Below are positions 25,007-33,702 of a stretch of DNA of 64,000 bases, piece by piece. Positions within the stretch are counted from its first letter, which is position 1, and each line of letters starts with the position of its first letter. The stretch is taken from positions 186,001-250,000 of the forward strand of contig JAPLDJ010000016.1 of assembly GCA_026391805.1 (NCBI GenBank), in the 5' to 3' direction. A model generated the notes under the pieces. That model worked only from the letters and a program-made list of their open reading frames with translations. It was not told where the DNA came from and searched no databases. This stretch comes from Bacteroidota bacterium. GTDB lineage: Bacteria; Bacteroidota; Bacteroidia; Bacteroidales; FEN-979. A program made the translations under genes and the position numbers.

Positions 25007-25747
25007 ATGAAACTGACATTGAAGATCTGGAAACAACAAGATGCTCATTCCAAAGGAAAATTTGTAACCTATTCACTGGATTCGATCTCCCCGAATTGTT
25101 CCTTCCTTGAAATGCTGGACATCCTGAACGAACAGCTGATCCGGAAGAATGAAGAGCCGGTGGCGTTTGATCATGACTGCAGGGAAGGGATCTGCGGGAC
25201 ATGCAGTCTTTACATCAACGGGCGTCCGCACGGCCCGGATGATGCAATCACGACCTGCCAGCTGCACATGCGCAAGTTCAAAGACGGCGACACGATCATC
25301 ATCGAACCGTGGCGTGCAAAACCGTTCCCCGTTGTAAAGGACCTTATTGTTGACCGGGCGGCCTTTGACAAGATCATCCAGGAAGGAGGCTATATCTCCG
25401 TGAACACCGGCGGCGCTGCCGAAGCCAACCAGATCCTGGTGAGCAAGGTCAATGCGGAACTGTCGATGGATGCGGCTGCGTGCATCGGGTGCGGCGCCTG
25501 TGTGGCTGCCTGCAAGAACGCATCGGCCATGCTGTTCGTATCGGCCAAGGTATCTCACTTTGCGCTTCTTCCCCAGGGAAAGATCGAAGCCAAAGACCGT
25601 GTTAAAAAGATGGTCGCCATGATGGATCAGCTGGGGTTCGGCAACTGCACGAACACTTATGCTTGTGAGGCCGAATGTCCGAAGCTTATTTCCCGTTCCA
25701 ACATCGCCCGGATGAACCGCGAGTTCATCTGTGCAAAAGTTTCGTAA
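25007..25747 (+). CDS. sdhB: Succinate dehydrogenase/fumarate reductase iron-sulfur subunit
   Basis: 246 aa. The plant-ferredoxin [2Fe-2S] site is in [15 protein letters not shown]; cysteines for the other clusters lie in [15 protein letters not shown] and [14 protein letters not shown]. It carries electrons between the flavoprotein and the cytochrome b subunit on the cytoplasmic face. Last core gene of sdhC-A-B. A stem-loop follows about 40 bp downstream. Confidence 0.95.
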   Translation: MKLTLKIWKQQDAHSKGKFVTYSLDSISPNCSFLEMLDILNEQLIRKNEEPVAFDHDCREGICGTCSLYINGRPHGPDDAITTCQLHMRKFKDGDTIIIEPWRAKPFPVVKDLIVDRAAFDKIIQEGGYISVNTGGAAEANQILVSKVNAELSMDAAACIGCGACVAACKNASAMLFVSAKVSHFALLPQGKIEAKDRVKKMVAMMDQLGFGNCTNTYACEAECPKLISRSNIARMNREFICAKVS

Positions 25748-25787
25748 ATTTTTTCTTCTTTATCGTATTACCTTTTCAGGATTTCCG

Positions 25788-25811
25788 GATTAAGGAGAAA
25801 GATCCTTAATC
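25788..25811 (+). terminator. Stem-loop after sdhB, covering a ribosome site
   Basis: GATTAAGGA pairs perfectly with TCCTTAATC across a GAAAGA loop. There is no T-run. The AAGGAG inside the left arm is the only ribosome site for the small ORF at 25812, whose ATG follows the stem directly. Confidence 0.5.
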
Positions 25812-26000
25812 ATGCGTATGAATGAATTGATCCGGTTTATTCCTGTGGAGATCGTTTCGTGTGCCTGTTTTATAACCGGAAAGGGGAAGAAAGGGAGACC
25901 TGCCGGCATGGATGTCCTCTCGATTGTCCTGATCCCATGCGATAATTCAGGGAAGGTGGTGGTGACGGAATCGCCGTTCCCGGAGATCTTTATGCAGTAA
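25812..26000 (+). CDS. Small hypothetical protein, doubtful
   Basis: 62 aa with no family I recognise. The C-terminal half (SIVLIPCDNSGKVVVTESPFPEIFMQ region) looks protein-like and codon use resembles the neighbours, but no domain, signal or partner supports it. Its start abuts a stem-loop that would bury its ribosome site. It could be a real peptide controlled by that stem or an accidental frame between the sdh terminator and the next hairpin block. Confidence 0.3.
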   Translation: MRMNELIRFIPVEIVSCACFITGKGKKGRPAGMDVLSIVLIPCDNSGKVVVTESPFPEIFMQ

Positions 26001-26004
26001 CTTT

Positions 26005-26102
26005 TTTAACCACAAAGGACTCAAAGGAAACACGAAGGCCTCAAAGGAATTTGCACTTCTTAGTGTCCTTTGTGAAAAACCTTAGTGCCCTTTGTGGTTA
26101 AA
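26005..26102. repeat. 98-bp inverted repeat of CCTTTGTG-type units
   Basis: TTTAACCACAAAGGACTCAAAGG and CCTTAGTGCCCTTTGTGGTTAAA form long complementary arms with further units (ACACGAAGG, CTTAGTGTCCTTTGTG) inside. It fills the gap between the small ORF and holB and ends 8 bp before holB's promoter box. Confidence 0.7.
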
Positions 26103-26109
26103 TAAAAAG

Positions 26110-26117
26110 TATTTTTG
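26110..26117 (+). promoter_or_regulatory. -7 element TATTTTTG for holB
   Basis: TATTTTTG ends 9 bp before the holB ATG, so the transcript would be nearly leaderless. A TTTG at 26091-26094 in the adjoining hairpin is 15 bp away, shorter than the usual spacing. Confidence 0.5.
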
Positions 26118-26125
26118 CTTCCGGA

Positions 26126-27277
26126 ATGCGTTTCAGCGACATCATCGGACAGGAGCAGATCAAAAAGAAGCTGGCCCAGACAGTGCTGGATCACCGGGTG
26201 AGCCATGCCCAGCTTTTTTTCGGCCCGGAAGGGAACGAGAAGCTGGCCCTGGCCATTGCCTATGCACAGTACATCAACTGCCAGAACCGGACCACCGGTG
26301 AAAACCCTGATTCCTGCGGGGCTTGTCCTTCCTGCATAAAATACCAGAAACTGATTCATCCCGACCTCCACTTCATCTACCCGATAGCCACCACAAAAAA
26401 AGTCACGAAGAAGCCGAAAAGCATTGATTTTATTGAAGACTGGAGAAGCTTTCTCATTCAGAACGATTATCATGTCACCCTTCATGAGTGGTATGAAGCC
26501 ATCGGGATCGAGAACAAGCAGGGCATCATCAATGCCGACGACTGCATGGACATCATCCACACGCTCAGTTACAAGAGCTATGAGTCGGAATACAAGGTGA
26601 TGATCCTCTGGATGGTGGAAAAGTTGTACTATTCGGCTGCGCCGAAGATCCTGAAGATCCTGGAAGAGCCCCCCGAAAAAACACTGTTCATCCTGATCTC
26701 CGAAGATCCCGACCAGATCATCAGCACCATCCGGTCGAGGACGCTGCTGGTGAAGATCCCGAAGATCGGCCTGACAGACCTGGTTCAGTACCTTACATGG
26801 AAATATGGCATCGAGGAGCGCGAAGCCGGGATCATCGCACGCCGGTCGTACGGAAATCTGAAACAGGCCCTGAACCGGATGCAGCAGGTGGAAGAAGACC
26901 AGTTCAATTTCACCCAGTTCAGGAACTGGATGTTGCTATGCTACAACAACAAGATCGTTGATCTGGTCGGTTTTTCAGGCGAGATCGCCCGGATCGGCCG
27001 CGAAAACCAGAAGGCATTCCTGCTTTATGCACTGAAGGTGGTGGAGTATTGTACCGCAGTCACCTTCAGGACCTCAGAACAGGTGATGGCCGAGGGCGAA
27101 GAGCTGAAATTCGTGCATAAAATTGCCTCCTTTATCAACCCTTCCAATTTCGGACGGTTTACCGAACTGTTCAATACGGCCCTGTATCATGTTGAGCGGA
27201 ATGCCCATCCCCAGACACTTTTTCTCGATGTTTCACTGAAAGCAGTCAACCTCTTCCGGGAAGGTCAGAAAAAGTAA
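26126..27277 (+). CDS. holB: DNA polymerase III subunit delta'
   Basis: 383 aa. Clamp-loader AAA+ fold: it begins MRFSDIIGQEQIKKKL, the P-loop position is degenerate (GPEGNEKLALAIAY), four cysteines of the zinc module are in CQNRTTGENPDSCGACPSC, and the sensor region has LEEPPEKTLFILISE followed by IRSRT. Delta' is normally ATPase-inactive and acts as the rigid part of the clamp loader, matching the altered P-loop. It is followed by ricT, gldH and PBP1A on the same strand, a gene order common in Bacteroidota. Confidence 0.93.
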   Translation: MRFSDIIGQEQIKKKLAQTVLDHRVSHAQLFFGPEGNEKLALAIAYAQYINCQNRTTGENPDSCGACPSCIKYQKLIHPDLHFIYPIATTKKVTKKPKSIDFIEDWRSFLIQNDYHVTLHEWYEAIGIENKQGIINADDCMDIIHTLSYKSYESEYKVMILWMVEKLYYSAAPKILKILEEPPEKTLFILISEDPDQIISTIRSRTLLVKIPKIGLTDLVQYLTWKYGIEEREAGIIARRSYGNLKQALNRMQQVEEDQFNFTQFRNWMLLCYNNKIVDLVGFSGEIARIGRENQKAFLLYALKVVEYCTAVTFRTSEQVMAEGEELKFVHKIASFINPSNFGRFTELFNTALYHVERNAHPQTLFLDVSLKAVNLFREGQKK

Positions 27278-27304
27278 GCCCCGGATACAGGTTGCATTTT
27301 TTTG

Positions 27305-27312
27305 TACCTTTG
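27305..27312 (+). promoter_or_regulatory. -7 element TACCTTTG, leaderless start for ricT
   Basis: TACCTTTG ends 4 bases before the ATG at 27317, so the first transcribed base should be at or next to the start codon. This also argues against the ORF track's TTG start at 27302. Confidence 0.55.
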
Positions 27313-27316
27313 CTGT

Positions 27317-28498
27317 ATGGATCCCGAACCAATCGAAAATAAACCCGATATACAGGAAGCTCCGATAACTCCGGTAACTCCGATAACTCCGGTAACACCG
27401 ATAACTCCGGCTCCAAACCCGTTCTTCACCCGCGGCTGCTGCGAGGTGCCGAGGCTTTATCACAAGAATGATAAGGTGTTCAAGCACAATTGCAGCAAGT
27501 TCGACACGTTCGACTGGCTCAACGAGATCCCGTTACCGAAAGGGTTCAAGCCCATCGACATTGTAGAGGTCCAGTTCAAAAACAACCGGAAGGATTTTTA
27601 CCGCCTCCCACCGGACCTGACAGCGGAGGTCGGGGATATTGTTGCTGTTGAAGCTTCGCCCGGGCATGACATCGGGATTGTCAGCATGGCCGGTGAGATC
27701 GTTCGTTTCCAGCTCCGAAAGAAAAAGACAGATCTGCATTCAACCGAATTAAAGAAGGTTTACCGCAAAACCCGGCTGACCGATATTGAGAAGTGGGTAG
27801 CTGCCGTTGAAGCGGAGAGTACCACCATGTTCAAGGCCCGCGAGATCGCGGCACGGCTGAACCTCCAGATGAAGATCAACGATGTGGAATACCAGGGCGA
27901 CAACACCAAGGCTGTCTTCTATTATACAGCCGACGACCGGGTTGACTTCCGTGAACTGATCAAGATCCTGGCGGAAGAGTTCAAGGTGAGGATTGAGATG
28001 CGGCAGATCGGGGCACGGCAGGAAGCCAGCCGGCTGGGCGGGATCGGTTCCTGCGGCCGGGAACTTTGCTGTGCCACCTGGATGAACGATTTTCATTCGG
28101 TGACCACCAATGCAGCGCGCGTCCAGCAACTTTCGCTGAACCCCCAGAAACTGGCCGGCCAGTGCGGGAAGCTGAAATGCTGCCTGAATTATGAATTCGA
28201 CACCTACCAGGATGCACTGAAGGATTTCCCGAATACCGACACTGTTCTTAAAACAAGAAAAGGAGAAGCGATTCACCAGAAGACGGATATTTTCAAGCGG
28301 CTGATGTGGTATACCTATGTGAACGACCCTTCTAATTTCATGGCCATTCCCGTTGATAATGTCATCCAGGTCATCGAAGAGAACAAGGCCGGGAAAATCC
28401 CTGAAAAACTGGAAGATTTTGCCCGTATTTCCGAGCCGAAAACTGAATTTGACACCACTGTCGGACAGGATGATCTTACCCGTTTTGACAACGTCTGA
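27317..28498 (+). CDS. ricT: RicT/PSP1-domain protein
   Basis: 393 aa from the ATG at 27317. A short Pro/Thr/Ile repeat arm (ITPVTPITPVTPITP, residues ~17-33) precedes the PSP1 domain. Two conserved cysteine clusters, GSCGRELCC and GQCGKLKCC, are those that carry iron-sulfur clusters in RicT/YaaT of the Bacillus Y-complex, which assists RNase Y and affects development. In Bacteroidota this gene always seems to sit by gldH and PBP1A but its role there is less clear. The N-terminal arm is coded by an 18-bp tandem repeat and is probably variable. Confidence 0.9.
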   Translation: MDPEPIENKPDIQEAPITPVTPITPVTPITPAPNPFFTRGCCEVPRLYHKNDKVFKHNCSKFDTFDWLNEIPLPKGFKPIDIVEVQFKNNRKDFYRLPPDLTAEVGDIVAVEASPGHDIGIVSMAGEIVRFQLRKKKTDLHSTELKKVYRKTRLTDIEKWVAAVEAESTTMFKAREIAARLNLQMKINDVEYQGDNTKAVFYYTADDRVDFRELIKILAEEFKVRIEMRQIGARQEASRLGGIGSCGRELCCATWMNDFHSVTTNAARVQQLSLNPQKLAGQCGKLKCCLNYEFDTYQDALKDFPNTDTVLKTRKGEAIHQKTDIFKRLMWYTYVNDPSNFMAIPVDNVIQVIEENKAGKIPEKLEDFARISEPKTEFDTTVGQDDLTRFDNV

Positions 28499-28522
28499 CC
28501 GTTTTTCATCATATCCAAAAAA

Positions 28523-29002
28523 ATGCCTCTGAACCGGAACATCCTTATCGGCCTTCTATTTCTCCTGGTTCTTTTCCTTGACGCATGTGATTCAAAACGG
28601 TTTTACGAAGAAAACAAAACCATTGGTAACGGCGTCTGGAATGTTCATCAGGAAGCTTCCTTCCAGGTGGATATCGCCGATTCGTTGGCCCTTTATGATG
28701 TGTACCTGAACGTCAGGAATGACGGGGAGTATCCCTACAGCAACCTTTATCTTTTCATTCATACCACAGTGCCCGGCGGCCGGACCGCCACCGATACCGT
28801 AGAATGCCAGCTGGCAGCCCCGGACGGGAAATGGACCGGGTCAGGCGTGGGAAATCTGAAATTCAACCGTTTTCTTTTCCAGAAGGGTATGATCTTCCCG
28901 CGAAAGGGGCGGTATCTTTTTGAGATCGAGCAGGCCATGCGGGTAAATGTGCTGAAGGGGATCAGGGATATCGGGATCCGGTTGGAAAAGCAATCCAGAT
29001 AA
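28523..29002 (+). CDS. gldH: Gliding motility lipoprotein GldH
   Basis: 159 aa. Signal peptide with a lipobox (FLDAC, Cys about 22) so it is a membrane-anchored lipoprotein. The family pattern SKRFYEENKTIGNGVWN, RNDGEYPYSNLYLFI and GKWTGSGVG is clear. GldH is needed for gliding and for the related secretion machinery in Flavobacteria; in non-gliding Bacteroidota it is kept beside PBP1A. Short gaps to ricT (24 bp) and the PBP gene (12 bp) indicate a shared transcript. Confidence 0.9.
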   Translation: MPLNRNILIGLLFLLVLFLDACDSKRFYEENKTIGNGVWNVHQEASFQVDIADSLALYDVYLNVRNDGEYPYSNLYLFIHTTVPGGRTATDTVECQLAAPDGKWTGSGVGNLKFNRFLFQKGMIFPRKGRYLFEIEQAMRVNVLKGIRDIGIRLEKQSR

Positions 29003-29014
29003 TCATAAAAACAG

Positions 29015-31276
29015 ATGCCAGGGAAAAAACATTCGGCCCCGCCCCAGAAAGAAAGGAAGTACATCCGGGGATTCTGGTTTACCGGTTTAGCCATTATTCT
29101 GTTTTTCCTGATCCTCTTCACCTGCATCTCCTTCGGGATCTTCGGGACAATGCCGAGCTTTGAGGAGCTGGAAAACCCGAAAAGCAACCTCGCTACGGAG
29201 ATCTATTCATCCGATCATAAAACCCTTGGAAAGTATTACATCGAAAACCGTTCGAATGTTCATTTCCGGGATCTTTCTCCTAACATTATAAACGCCCTGA
29301 TCGCGACCGAAGATTCGCGGTTCGAAAAACATTCCGGGGTCGACATCAAGGCCATTTTCCGTGTTGCGTTCGGCATGATCACCGGGTCGAACAAGGGCGG
29401 CGGGAGCACCATTTCCCAGCAGCTGGCCAAGAACCTTTTTCCGAGGAAAAAGGACCGTAATTTCTTCGAGACCGTGATCATCAAATTCAAGGAATGGGTC
29501 ACCGCCATCAAGCTGGAGCGCAACTATTCGAAAGACGAGATCCTGGCCATGTACCTGAATACCGTTGATTTCGGCAGCCAGGCCTTCGGGATCCAGTCGG
29601 CGGCAAAAACCTATTTCAACAAGGAGCCGAAAGAGCTGAATGCTGAAGAGGCGGCCCTTCTCGTCGGGATCCTCAAGGCGCCAAGCTGGTTCAGCCCGGT
29701 AAGGAATGCCAAACGGGCGCTTGAACGGCGGAATACGGTGCTGGCACAGATGGAGAAATACGACTACCTGACGGAGCAGCAATACGATTCGCTGAAAGCC
29801 CTTCCGATCAACATGGGCGATTTTCATGTCCAAGACCATACCGCCGGGCTGGCGACCTATTTCCGGGAGTACCTGCGCGGAACGCTGGGTGACTGGTGCA
29901 GCAACCATCAGAAAGAGGACGGCACACCGTATAACCTTTACCGTGACGGACTGAAGATCTATACCACGATCGATTCGCGCATGCAGAAATATGCCGAGGA
30001 GGCGGTGAGGGATTACCTTGGAAAAGAACTTCAGCCTTCGTTTTACCGTCACTGGAAAGGGATCAAGGATGCCCCGTTCGTGTTTGAAAAGAACAAGGCC
30101 AGGGAGATCCAGAACCTGATGCTGCAGGCCATGCGCAGGAGCGACCGGTATGCCCACCTTAAATCAGTGAACACGCCTGATGCGGAGATCCTGAGAAGCT
30201 TCAACACACCGGTTAAAATGAACGTCTTCAGCTGGCATGGGGATATCGATACCGTTCTTTCACCCATGGATTCGATCCGGTATTACAAGTTCCTGCTTCA
30301 GTCGGGGCTGATGTCGATGGATCCCCATACGGGATTTGTGAAGGCCTATGTGGGAGGGATCGACTACCGCTATTTCCAGTACGACCATGTAAAGTATGCC
30401 AAACGCCAGGTTGGATCCACCTTTAAGCCGTTCCTCTATACCCTTGCCATGCAGGAAGGCGAATCGCCGTGTACGAAATACGCGAATGTTCAGCCGGTGG
30501 TGGAACTTCCGAACGGCGACATCTGGGCCCCGGCCAACGACAATAAAGAACGGCTCGGTGAAGAGGTGACGCTGAAATGGGCGCTGGCCTATTCCAACAA
30601 CTGGATTTCCGGTCAGCTGATGAAAAAGTATTCCCCCCAGGACGTCATCCGGATTGCACGGAAGATGGGGGTTACCAGCGATATCCCGGCCGTTTATTCC
30701 ATTGCCCTCGGCTCGGCCGACCTGACACTCTATGAAATGGTCGGAGCAATGTCGACGTTTGCCAATAAAGGTGTTTTTATCCAGCCGATCTTCATTACAA
30801 AGATCGAGGATAAGAACGGGAATGTCCTGGAATCATTCGTTCCCAAACAAAACGAAGCGATCAGTGAAGAGACGGCCTACCTGATGATCAAGCTGCTGCA
30901 GGGAGTTGTGGAGAGCGGTACCGGCACACGGCTAAGGTCGAAATACGGCTTCGACAACCCGATCGCCGGCAAGACCGGAACTTCCCAGAACCAGTCCGAC
31001 GGCTGGTTCATGGGCATCACGCCCGACCTGGTAACCGGTGTCTGGACCGGCTGCGACGACAGGGCTGCGCATTTTCGTTCCATCGACCTTGGGCAGGGCG
31101 CCAACATGGCCCTGCCGATCTGGGCTTACTACATGAAGAAAGTCTATGCTGATAATACGCTGGGTATTACAAAACGGGATTTCGACCCGGCGCCTAAAGG
31201 CATTAAAGTTGAATTCGACTGCGACAAATACGAAGGGCCGAAGAAGAAGAAGCGCGTCAATATTGATGATTTTTAG
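29015..31276 (+). CDS. mrcA: Class A penicillin-binding protein (PBP1A-type)
   Basis: 753 aa, bifunctional peptidoglycan synthase. One N-terminal membrane helix (about residues 20-42). Glycosyltransferase domain with ATEDSRFEKHSGVD (catalytic Glu), GGGSTISQQLAKNLFPRKK and KDEILAMYLNTV. Transpeptidase domain with STFK (in RQVGSTFKPF, about residue 465), SNN (AYSNNW) and KTGTS (AGKTGTSQNQSDGW). It polymerises glycan strands and cross-links them in the periplasm. The end is a lysine-rich tail (GPKKKKRVNIDDF). Intact and typical length. Downstream begins the repeat-rich island. Confidence 0.96.
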   Translation: MPGKKHSAPPQKERKYIRGFWFTGLAIILFFLILFTCISFGIFGTMPSFEELENPKSNLATEIYSSDHKTLGKYYIENRSNVHFRDLSPNIINALIATEDSRFEKHSGVDIKAIFRVAFGMITGSNKGGGSTISQQLAKNLFPRKKDRNFFETVIIKFKEWVTAIKLERNYSKDEILAMYLNTVDFGSQAFGIQSAAKTYFNKEPKELNAEEAALLVGILKAPSWFSPVRNAKRALERRNTVLAQMEKYDYLTEQQYDSLKALPINMGDFHVQDHTAGLATYFREYLRGTLGDWCSNHQKEDGTPYNLYRDGLKIYTTIDSRMQKYAEEAVRDYLGKELQPSFYRHWKGIKDAPFVFEKNKAREIQNLMLQAMRRSDRYAHLKSVNTPDAEILRSFNTPVKMNVFSWHGDIDTVLSPMDSIRYYKFLLQSGLMSMDPHTGFVKAYVGGIDYRYFQYDHVKYAKRQVGSTFKPFLYTLAMQEGESPCTKYANVQPVVELPNGDIWAPANDNKERLGEEVTLKWALAYSNNWISGQLMKKYSPQDVIRIARKMGVTSDIPAVYSIALGSADLTLYEMVGAMSTFANKGVFIQPIFITKIEDKNGNVLESFVPKQNEAISEETAYLMIKLLQGVVESGTGTRLRSKYGFDNPIAGKTGTSQNQSDGWFMGITPDLVTGVWTGCDDRAAHFRSIDLGQGANMALPIWAYYMKKVYADNTLGITKRDFDPAPKGIKVEFDCDKYEGPKKKKRVNIDDF

Positions 31277-31584
31277 GGTGACGCACGACTCCTTCAGCCC
31301 CTCCCCCAACCCCTCCCCTCCCGGGGCGGGGTGATGAATAGTAAATAGCGAAGTAGCGAAAATTCTGTGAAATCTGTGGTTAATAAAGAGTTCAGAGAAC
31401 AGAGGACGGAGGTCAGAAAAAAACAATCTGTGACTAATCTGAGTAAATCCGTGATAATCTGTGGTGAAGAATGAGGTCCGGGGTCAGAAGCAGGAGGATT
31501 GAGAATGAAGGATTGAAAGTACGCTCTCGTGATCAATTTTCCCCTTATCCGTTCCAAAACCAATAAGTATCCATTGTAGATTTT

Positions 31585-31640
31585 AAACGTTTGAAATTGT
31601 AAATATAAACGTTTGAAAGTTCCAATTCAAACGTTTGAAA
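31585..31640. promoter_or_regulatory. Three direct AAACGTTTGAAA sites at exact 22-bp spacing
   Basis: Perfect copies at 31585-31596, 31607-31618 and 31629-31640 are separated by 10-bp spacers of differing sequence. AAACGTTT is self-complementary within each site. Spacing of 22 bp is two helical turns, so bound proteins would align on one face. It could be an operator or an iteron-like array; no adjacent regulator or replication gene is visible. Confidence 0.6.
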
Positions 31641-31750
31641 TCAACGAAACTTCCTTTTCTGTTCGTAGTTCTTTAAGCAAGGAATAAGAATTCTGTAGGT
31701 AACAATTCTTCACTTTTCACTTTTCACTTTTCACTTTTCACTCTTACAGC

Positions 31751-32011
31751 CCGTCACCCGTCACGAGCCTTCTCCCCAAGGGCTGAAAATAAACTCCCCC
31801 CTTTGTTCATAACATATAATTCTTTCCTATTTTTGTTGTTTCAGGTTAAGTTAAGGTTCGGCTACCGTTCAATAACGGACTTTTATGACCACCGCCTGGT
31901 TTGCATTTGTCTTTTAGTTCCCGTACAGATGTCAGCCCGTTTCGGAACCCTAAAGCCGGATTTTTCTCCTTTCAGAGTCCGAACAACGCTCAAAACAGGC
32001 TTCCTAATACG
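31751..32011 (+). repeat. Long leader repeat, copy 1 (ends at G|TTATGC)
   Basis: Shares CGAGCCTTCTCC..AAGGGCTGAAAATAAA, TTTGTTCATAACATATA, ACGG.CTTTTATGAC.ACC, CCGGATTTTT and CGAACAAC.CTCAAA with copy 2 at 34298-34550. Similarity ends at ACG|TTATGCGCAAGGC. CATAACATATAA (31808) and TAATACGTTATG (32005) are complementary at 10 of 12 bases, so the element could fold as a 209-bp attC-like structure ahead of the DUF3089 gene. Confidence 0.65.
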
Positions 32012-32081
32012 TTATGCGCAAGGCATTGAGAAAAACAATAACCATTGAAACAGCATTACTTACCGTTAGTATTTAACCAAC

Positions 32082-33083
32082 ATGAAAAAGAACCTAAATT
32101 GGTATTACTTGTCAATAACCATCGGATTTGTTTTGCTTTTATGCAATGGCTGCGCTAAAGACGGAACATCCCAATACATTACTACATCCACGGATTATTC
32201 GCAATCCATGCATTGGTTGTCCCTACCCCCGACGGTTTACAAAGCGGACGTTTTTTACGTATATCCTACGACTTCGTGGACAAAAGACAATACCGCTGCA
32301 ATGATCTGCGCGATTGACGACTCGCTCATGATGGCCGGAGCAGCCTCGGCCTTTGCACGGCAGGCCACTGCTTTTGACACTGCAGCGAATGTGTATGCCC
32401 CTTACTACCGGCAGGATAATTCTTCACCGGACAACCGGCTAAATGTGATAGCAGGAATACCAACAGCAGATGTAACGGCGGCCTTCGATTATTATATAAA
32501 GAATTTTAACAAAGGCCGTCCCTTCATTTTAGCCGGACATTCACAGGGAGCTAATATTGTGTGCAACCTGTTATCCGGATACCTGAAAGAAAATCCTCAG
32601 GTTTATGCAAGAATGATTGCTGCATACGTCATCGGCGGACCGGTTACCAAGCAGTTTCTCAACGATAATCCGCACCTGAAATTTGCCACCGGCCCCGATG
32701 ACACGGGTGTGATTATTTCATACAATACTGAAGCACCAAATGTTTCCGGGGTGAATCCGGTGCTTTATGGGATGGTGGGCCTTGTGATCAATCCGATCAC
32801 CTGGACAAGAGATGAGACCCTGGCAGATACAACACAAGGCTTAGGGTCACTCTTCCCAAATAAACAAGGCGTATGGGTAAAAATACCACAATATGCCGAT
32901 GCCCGTGTGGATACAACAAAGGGGGTATTGATTTGCGCATCTGCGGATGAAAATAAAATAGCGGTTATAGACTCACTCAGCGGGTTCCCAAAAGGTGTCT
33001 ATCATAGTTTTGATTATCCTTTCTATTATTTCAATCTGCGACAAAATGCCGCGAACAGAATTCAAAAATTCTTAAGTAAATAA
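32082..33083 (+). CDS. DUF3089 lipoprotein, alpha/beta-hydrolase-like
   Basis: 333 aa. Signal peptide with lipobox LLLCNGC (Cys about 24). The body shows the DUF3089 pattern: WLSLPPTVYKADVFYVYPTTSW at the start, ARQATAFDTAANVYAPYYRQ, the nucleophile elbow FILAGHSQGANIVCNLL (Ser about 154) and GVYHSFDYPFYYFNLRQNAANR near the end, where the His may complete a triad. Relatives are predicted exported esterases or lipases of unknown substrate. It stands alone, 66 bp after a GTTATGCGCAAGGC boundary, with no operon partner, in an island of lower GC than the core genome. Confidence 0.85.
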   Translation: MKKNLNWYYLSITIGFVLLLCNGCAKDGTSQYITTSTDYSQSMHWLSLPPTVYKADVFYVYPTTSWTKDNTAAMICAIDDSLMMAGAASAFARQATAFDTAANVYAPYYRQDNSSPDNRLNVIAGIPTADVTAAFDYYIKNFNKGRPFILAGHSQGANIVCNLLSGYLKENPQVYARMIAAYVIGGPVTKQFLNDNPHLKFATGPDDTGVIISYNTEAPNVSGVNPVLYGMVGLVINPITWTRDETLADTTQGLGSLFPNKQGVWVKIPQYADARVDTTKGVLICASADENKIAVIDSLSGFPKGVYHSFDYPFYYFNLRQNAANRIQKFLSK

Positions 33084-33268
33084 CATTCCATTCTCAACTT
33101 CAATTTCAGGAATCACGGGTAGGAACCGCAGTACAAGCCTGGGAAATTGATCCTGTTACCCATTTCAGATTTCACATTTCAGATTTCAGACTTCGGATTT
33201 GGTGTTTGGTGTTTGGCGTTTGAGACTTTTCATCTGGCACTTGCCACCTGTCATCCATCATTCAACAT

Positions 33269-33510
33269 CCCGGCTAAGCGGCATTTGTCCTGAGCATTCG
33301 GGAATGCTTTGAATCATTCACTCATTTTTTATCCTTTGCGCTCAGGCCGCGCGGGTTATTTTTACTTTTTTTTCTGTCCTGTACTTTTCTTTTGCTTGTC
33401 TCCCGCTGGGCGCAGCTGCGATGTGGCGACGAGGCCCGCGCGGCCTGAGCGCAAAACAGGACACTTATGTGAATCGTTTAAAGCGGCATTACAAATGTCG
33501 CTTAGCCGGG
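33269..33510. mobile_element. Nested inverted-repeat element, MITE-like
   Basis: Two concentric pairs of inverted repeats (20-bp outer, 21-bp perfect inner) enclose a GC-rich loop GCTGGGCGCAGCTGCGATGT... that also appears at 7107. No transposase and no clear target-site duplication were found, so mobility is inferred only from structure and the second partial copy. Confidence 0.45.
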
Positions 33511-33645
33511 GACTGATGTCCGATTCCGGACTTTACATTTCACATTTCACATTTCACCTTTCAGACTTCGGACATCGGACTTGGCGTTTGAGACTTGCCA
33601 CTCTCCAGCCCCTCCCCCGACCCCTCCCCTCCCGGGGCGGGGTGA
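33511..33645 (+). repeat. Direct repeat flanking mntA, left copy
   Basis: GACTGATGTCCGATTCCGGA... through CTCCCGGGGCGGGGTGA. The right copy (34166-34293) is almost identical but lacks one 7-nt unit in the CATTTCA run. Recombination between the copies would remove mntA and the hepT stump. Confidence 0.75.
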
Positions 33646-33690
33646 AGAACCGTCACACGATTCGCGTCACGCGTAAAATAAAAATATCAT

Positions 33691-33698
33691 TATCTTTG
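33691..33698 (+). promoter_or_regulatory. -7 element TATCTTTG, leaderless start for mntA
   Basis: TATCTTTG ends 4 bases before the ATG at 33703, so a leaderless transcript is expected. No -33 TTTG. Confidence 0.5.
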
Positions 33699-33702
33699 TT
33701 CA

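Larger units (their letters stand above)
31277..32081. other. Gene-free 0.8 kb with operator-like array and long leader repeat
   Basis: Contents from left to right: CAGCCCCTCCCCCAACCCC... (31295-31334, also at 33606 and 34254); an ATCTGTGACTAATCTGAGTAAATCCGTG stretch shared with ~34102; three AAACGTTTGAAA sites at 22-bp spacing (31585-31640); a CACTTTT heptamer run (31709-31742); and one copy of the 260-bp leader repeat (31751-32011). No convincing gene; the 81-aa ORF at 31803 lies in the leader repeat and is not conserved in the other copy. Confidence 0.65.
33084..33702. repeat. Gene-free 0.6 kb with nested inverted repeat and heptamer runs
   Basis: Runs of ATTTCAG/ACTTCGG/GTTTGG-type heptamers (about 33165-33245) lead into a nested inverted repeat: outer arms CCCGGCTAAGCGGCATTTGT (33269-33288) and its complement (33491-33510, 19 of 20), inner arms TTTGCGCTCAGGCCGCGCGGG (33335-33355) and its exact complement (33435-33455). 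A 135-bp block (33511-33645) then recurs at 34166-34293 on the far side of the mntA gene. The remaining bases carry the mntA promoter. The 133-aa ORF across it is an artefact of repeats. Confidence 0.7.

Noticed and set aside
27350-27415. Tandem repeat as a regulatory or CRISPR-like element
   Set aside because: It is the in-frame coding repeat of the Pro/Thr/Ile arm of RicT.
31585-31640. Possible CRISPR array
   Set aside because: Repeats are only 12 bp with 10-bp spacers and three units, and no cas genes are present.
31803-32048. 81-aa ORF upstream of the DUF3089 gene
   Set aside because: Lies entirely in the leader repeat, and the second copy of that repeat does not keep the frame.
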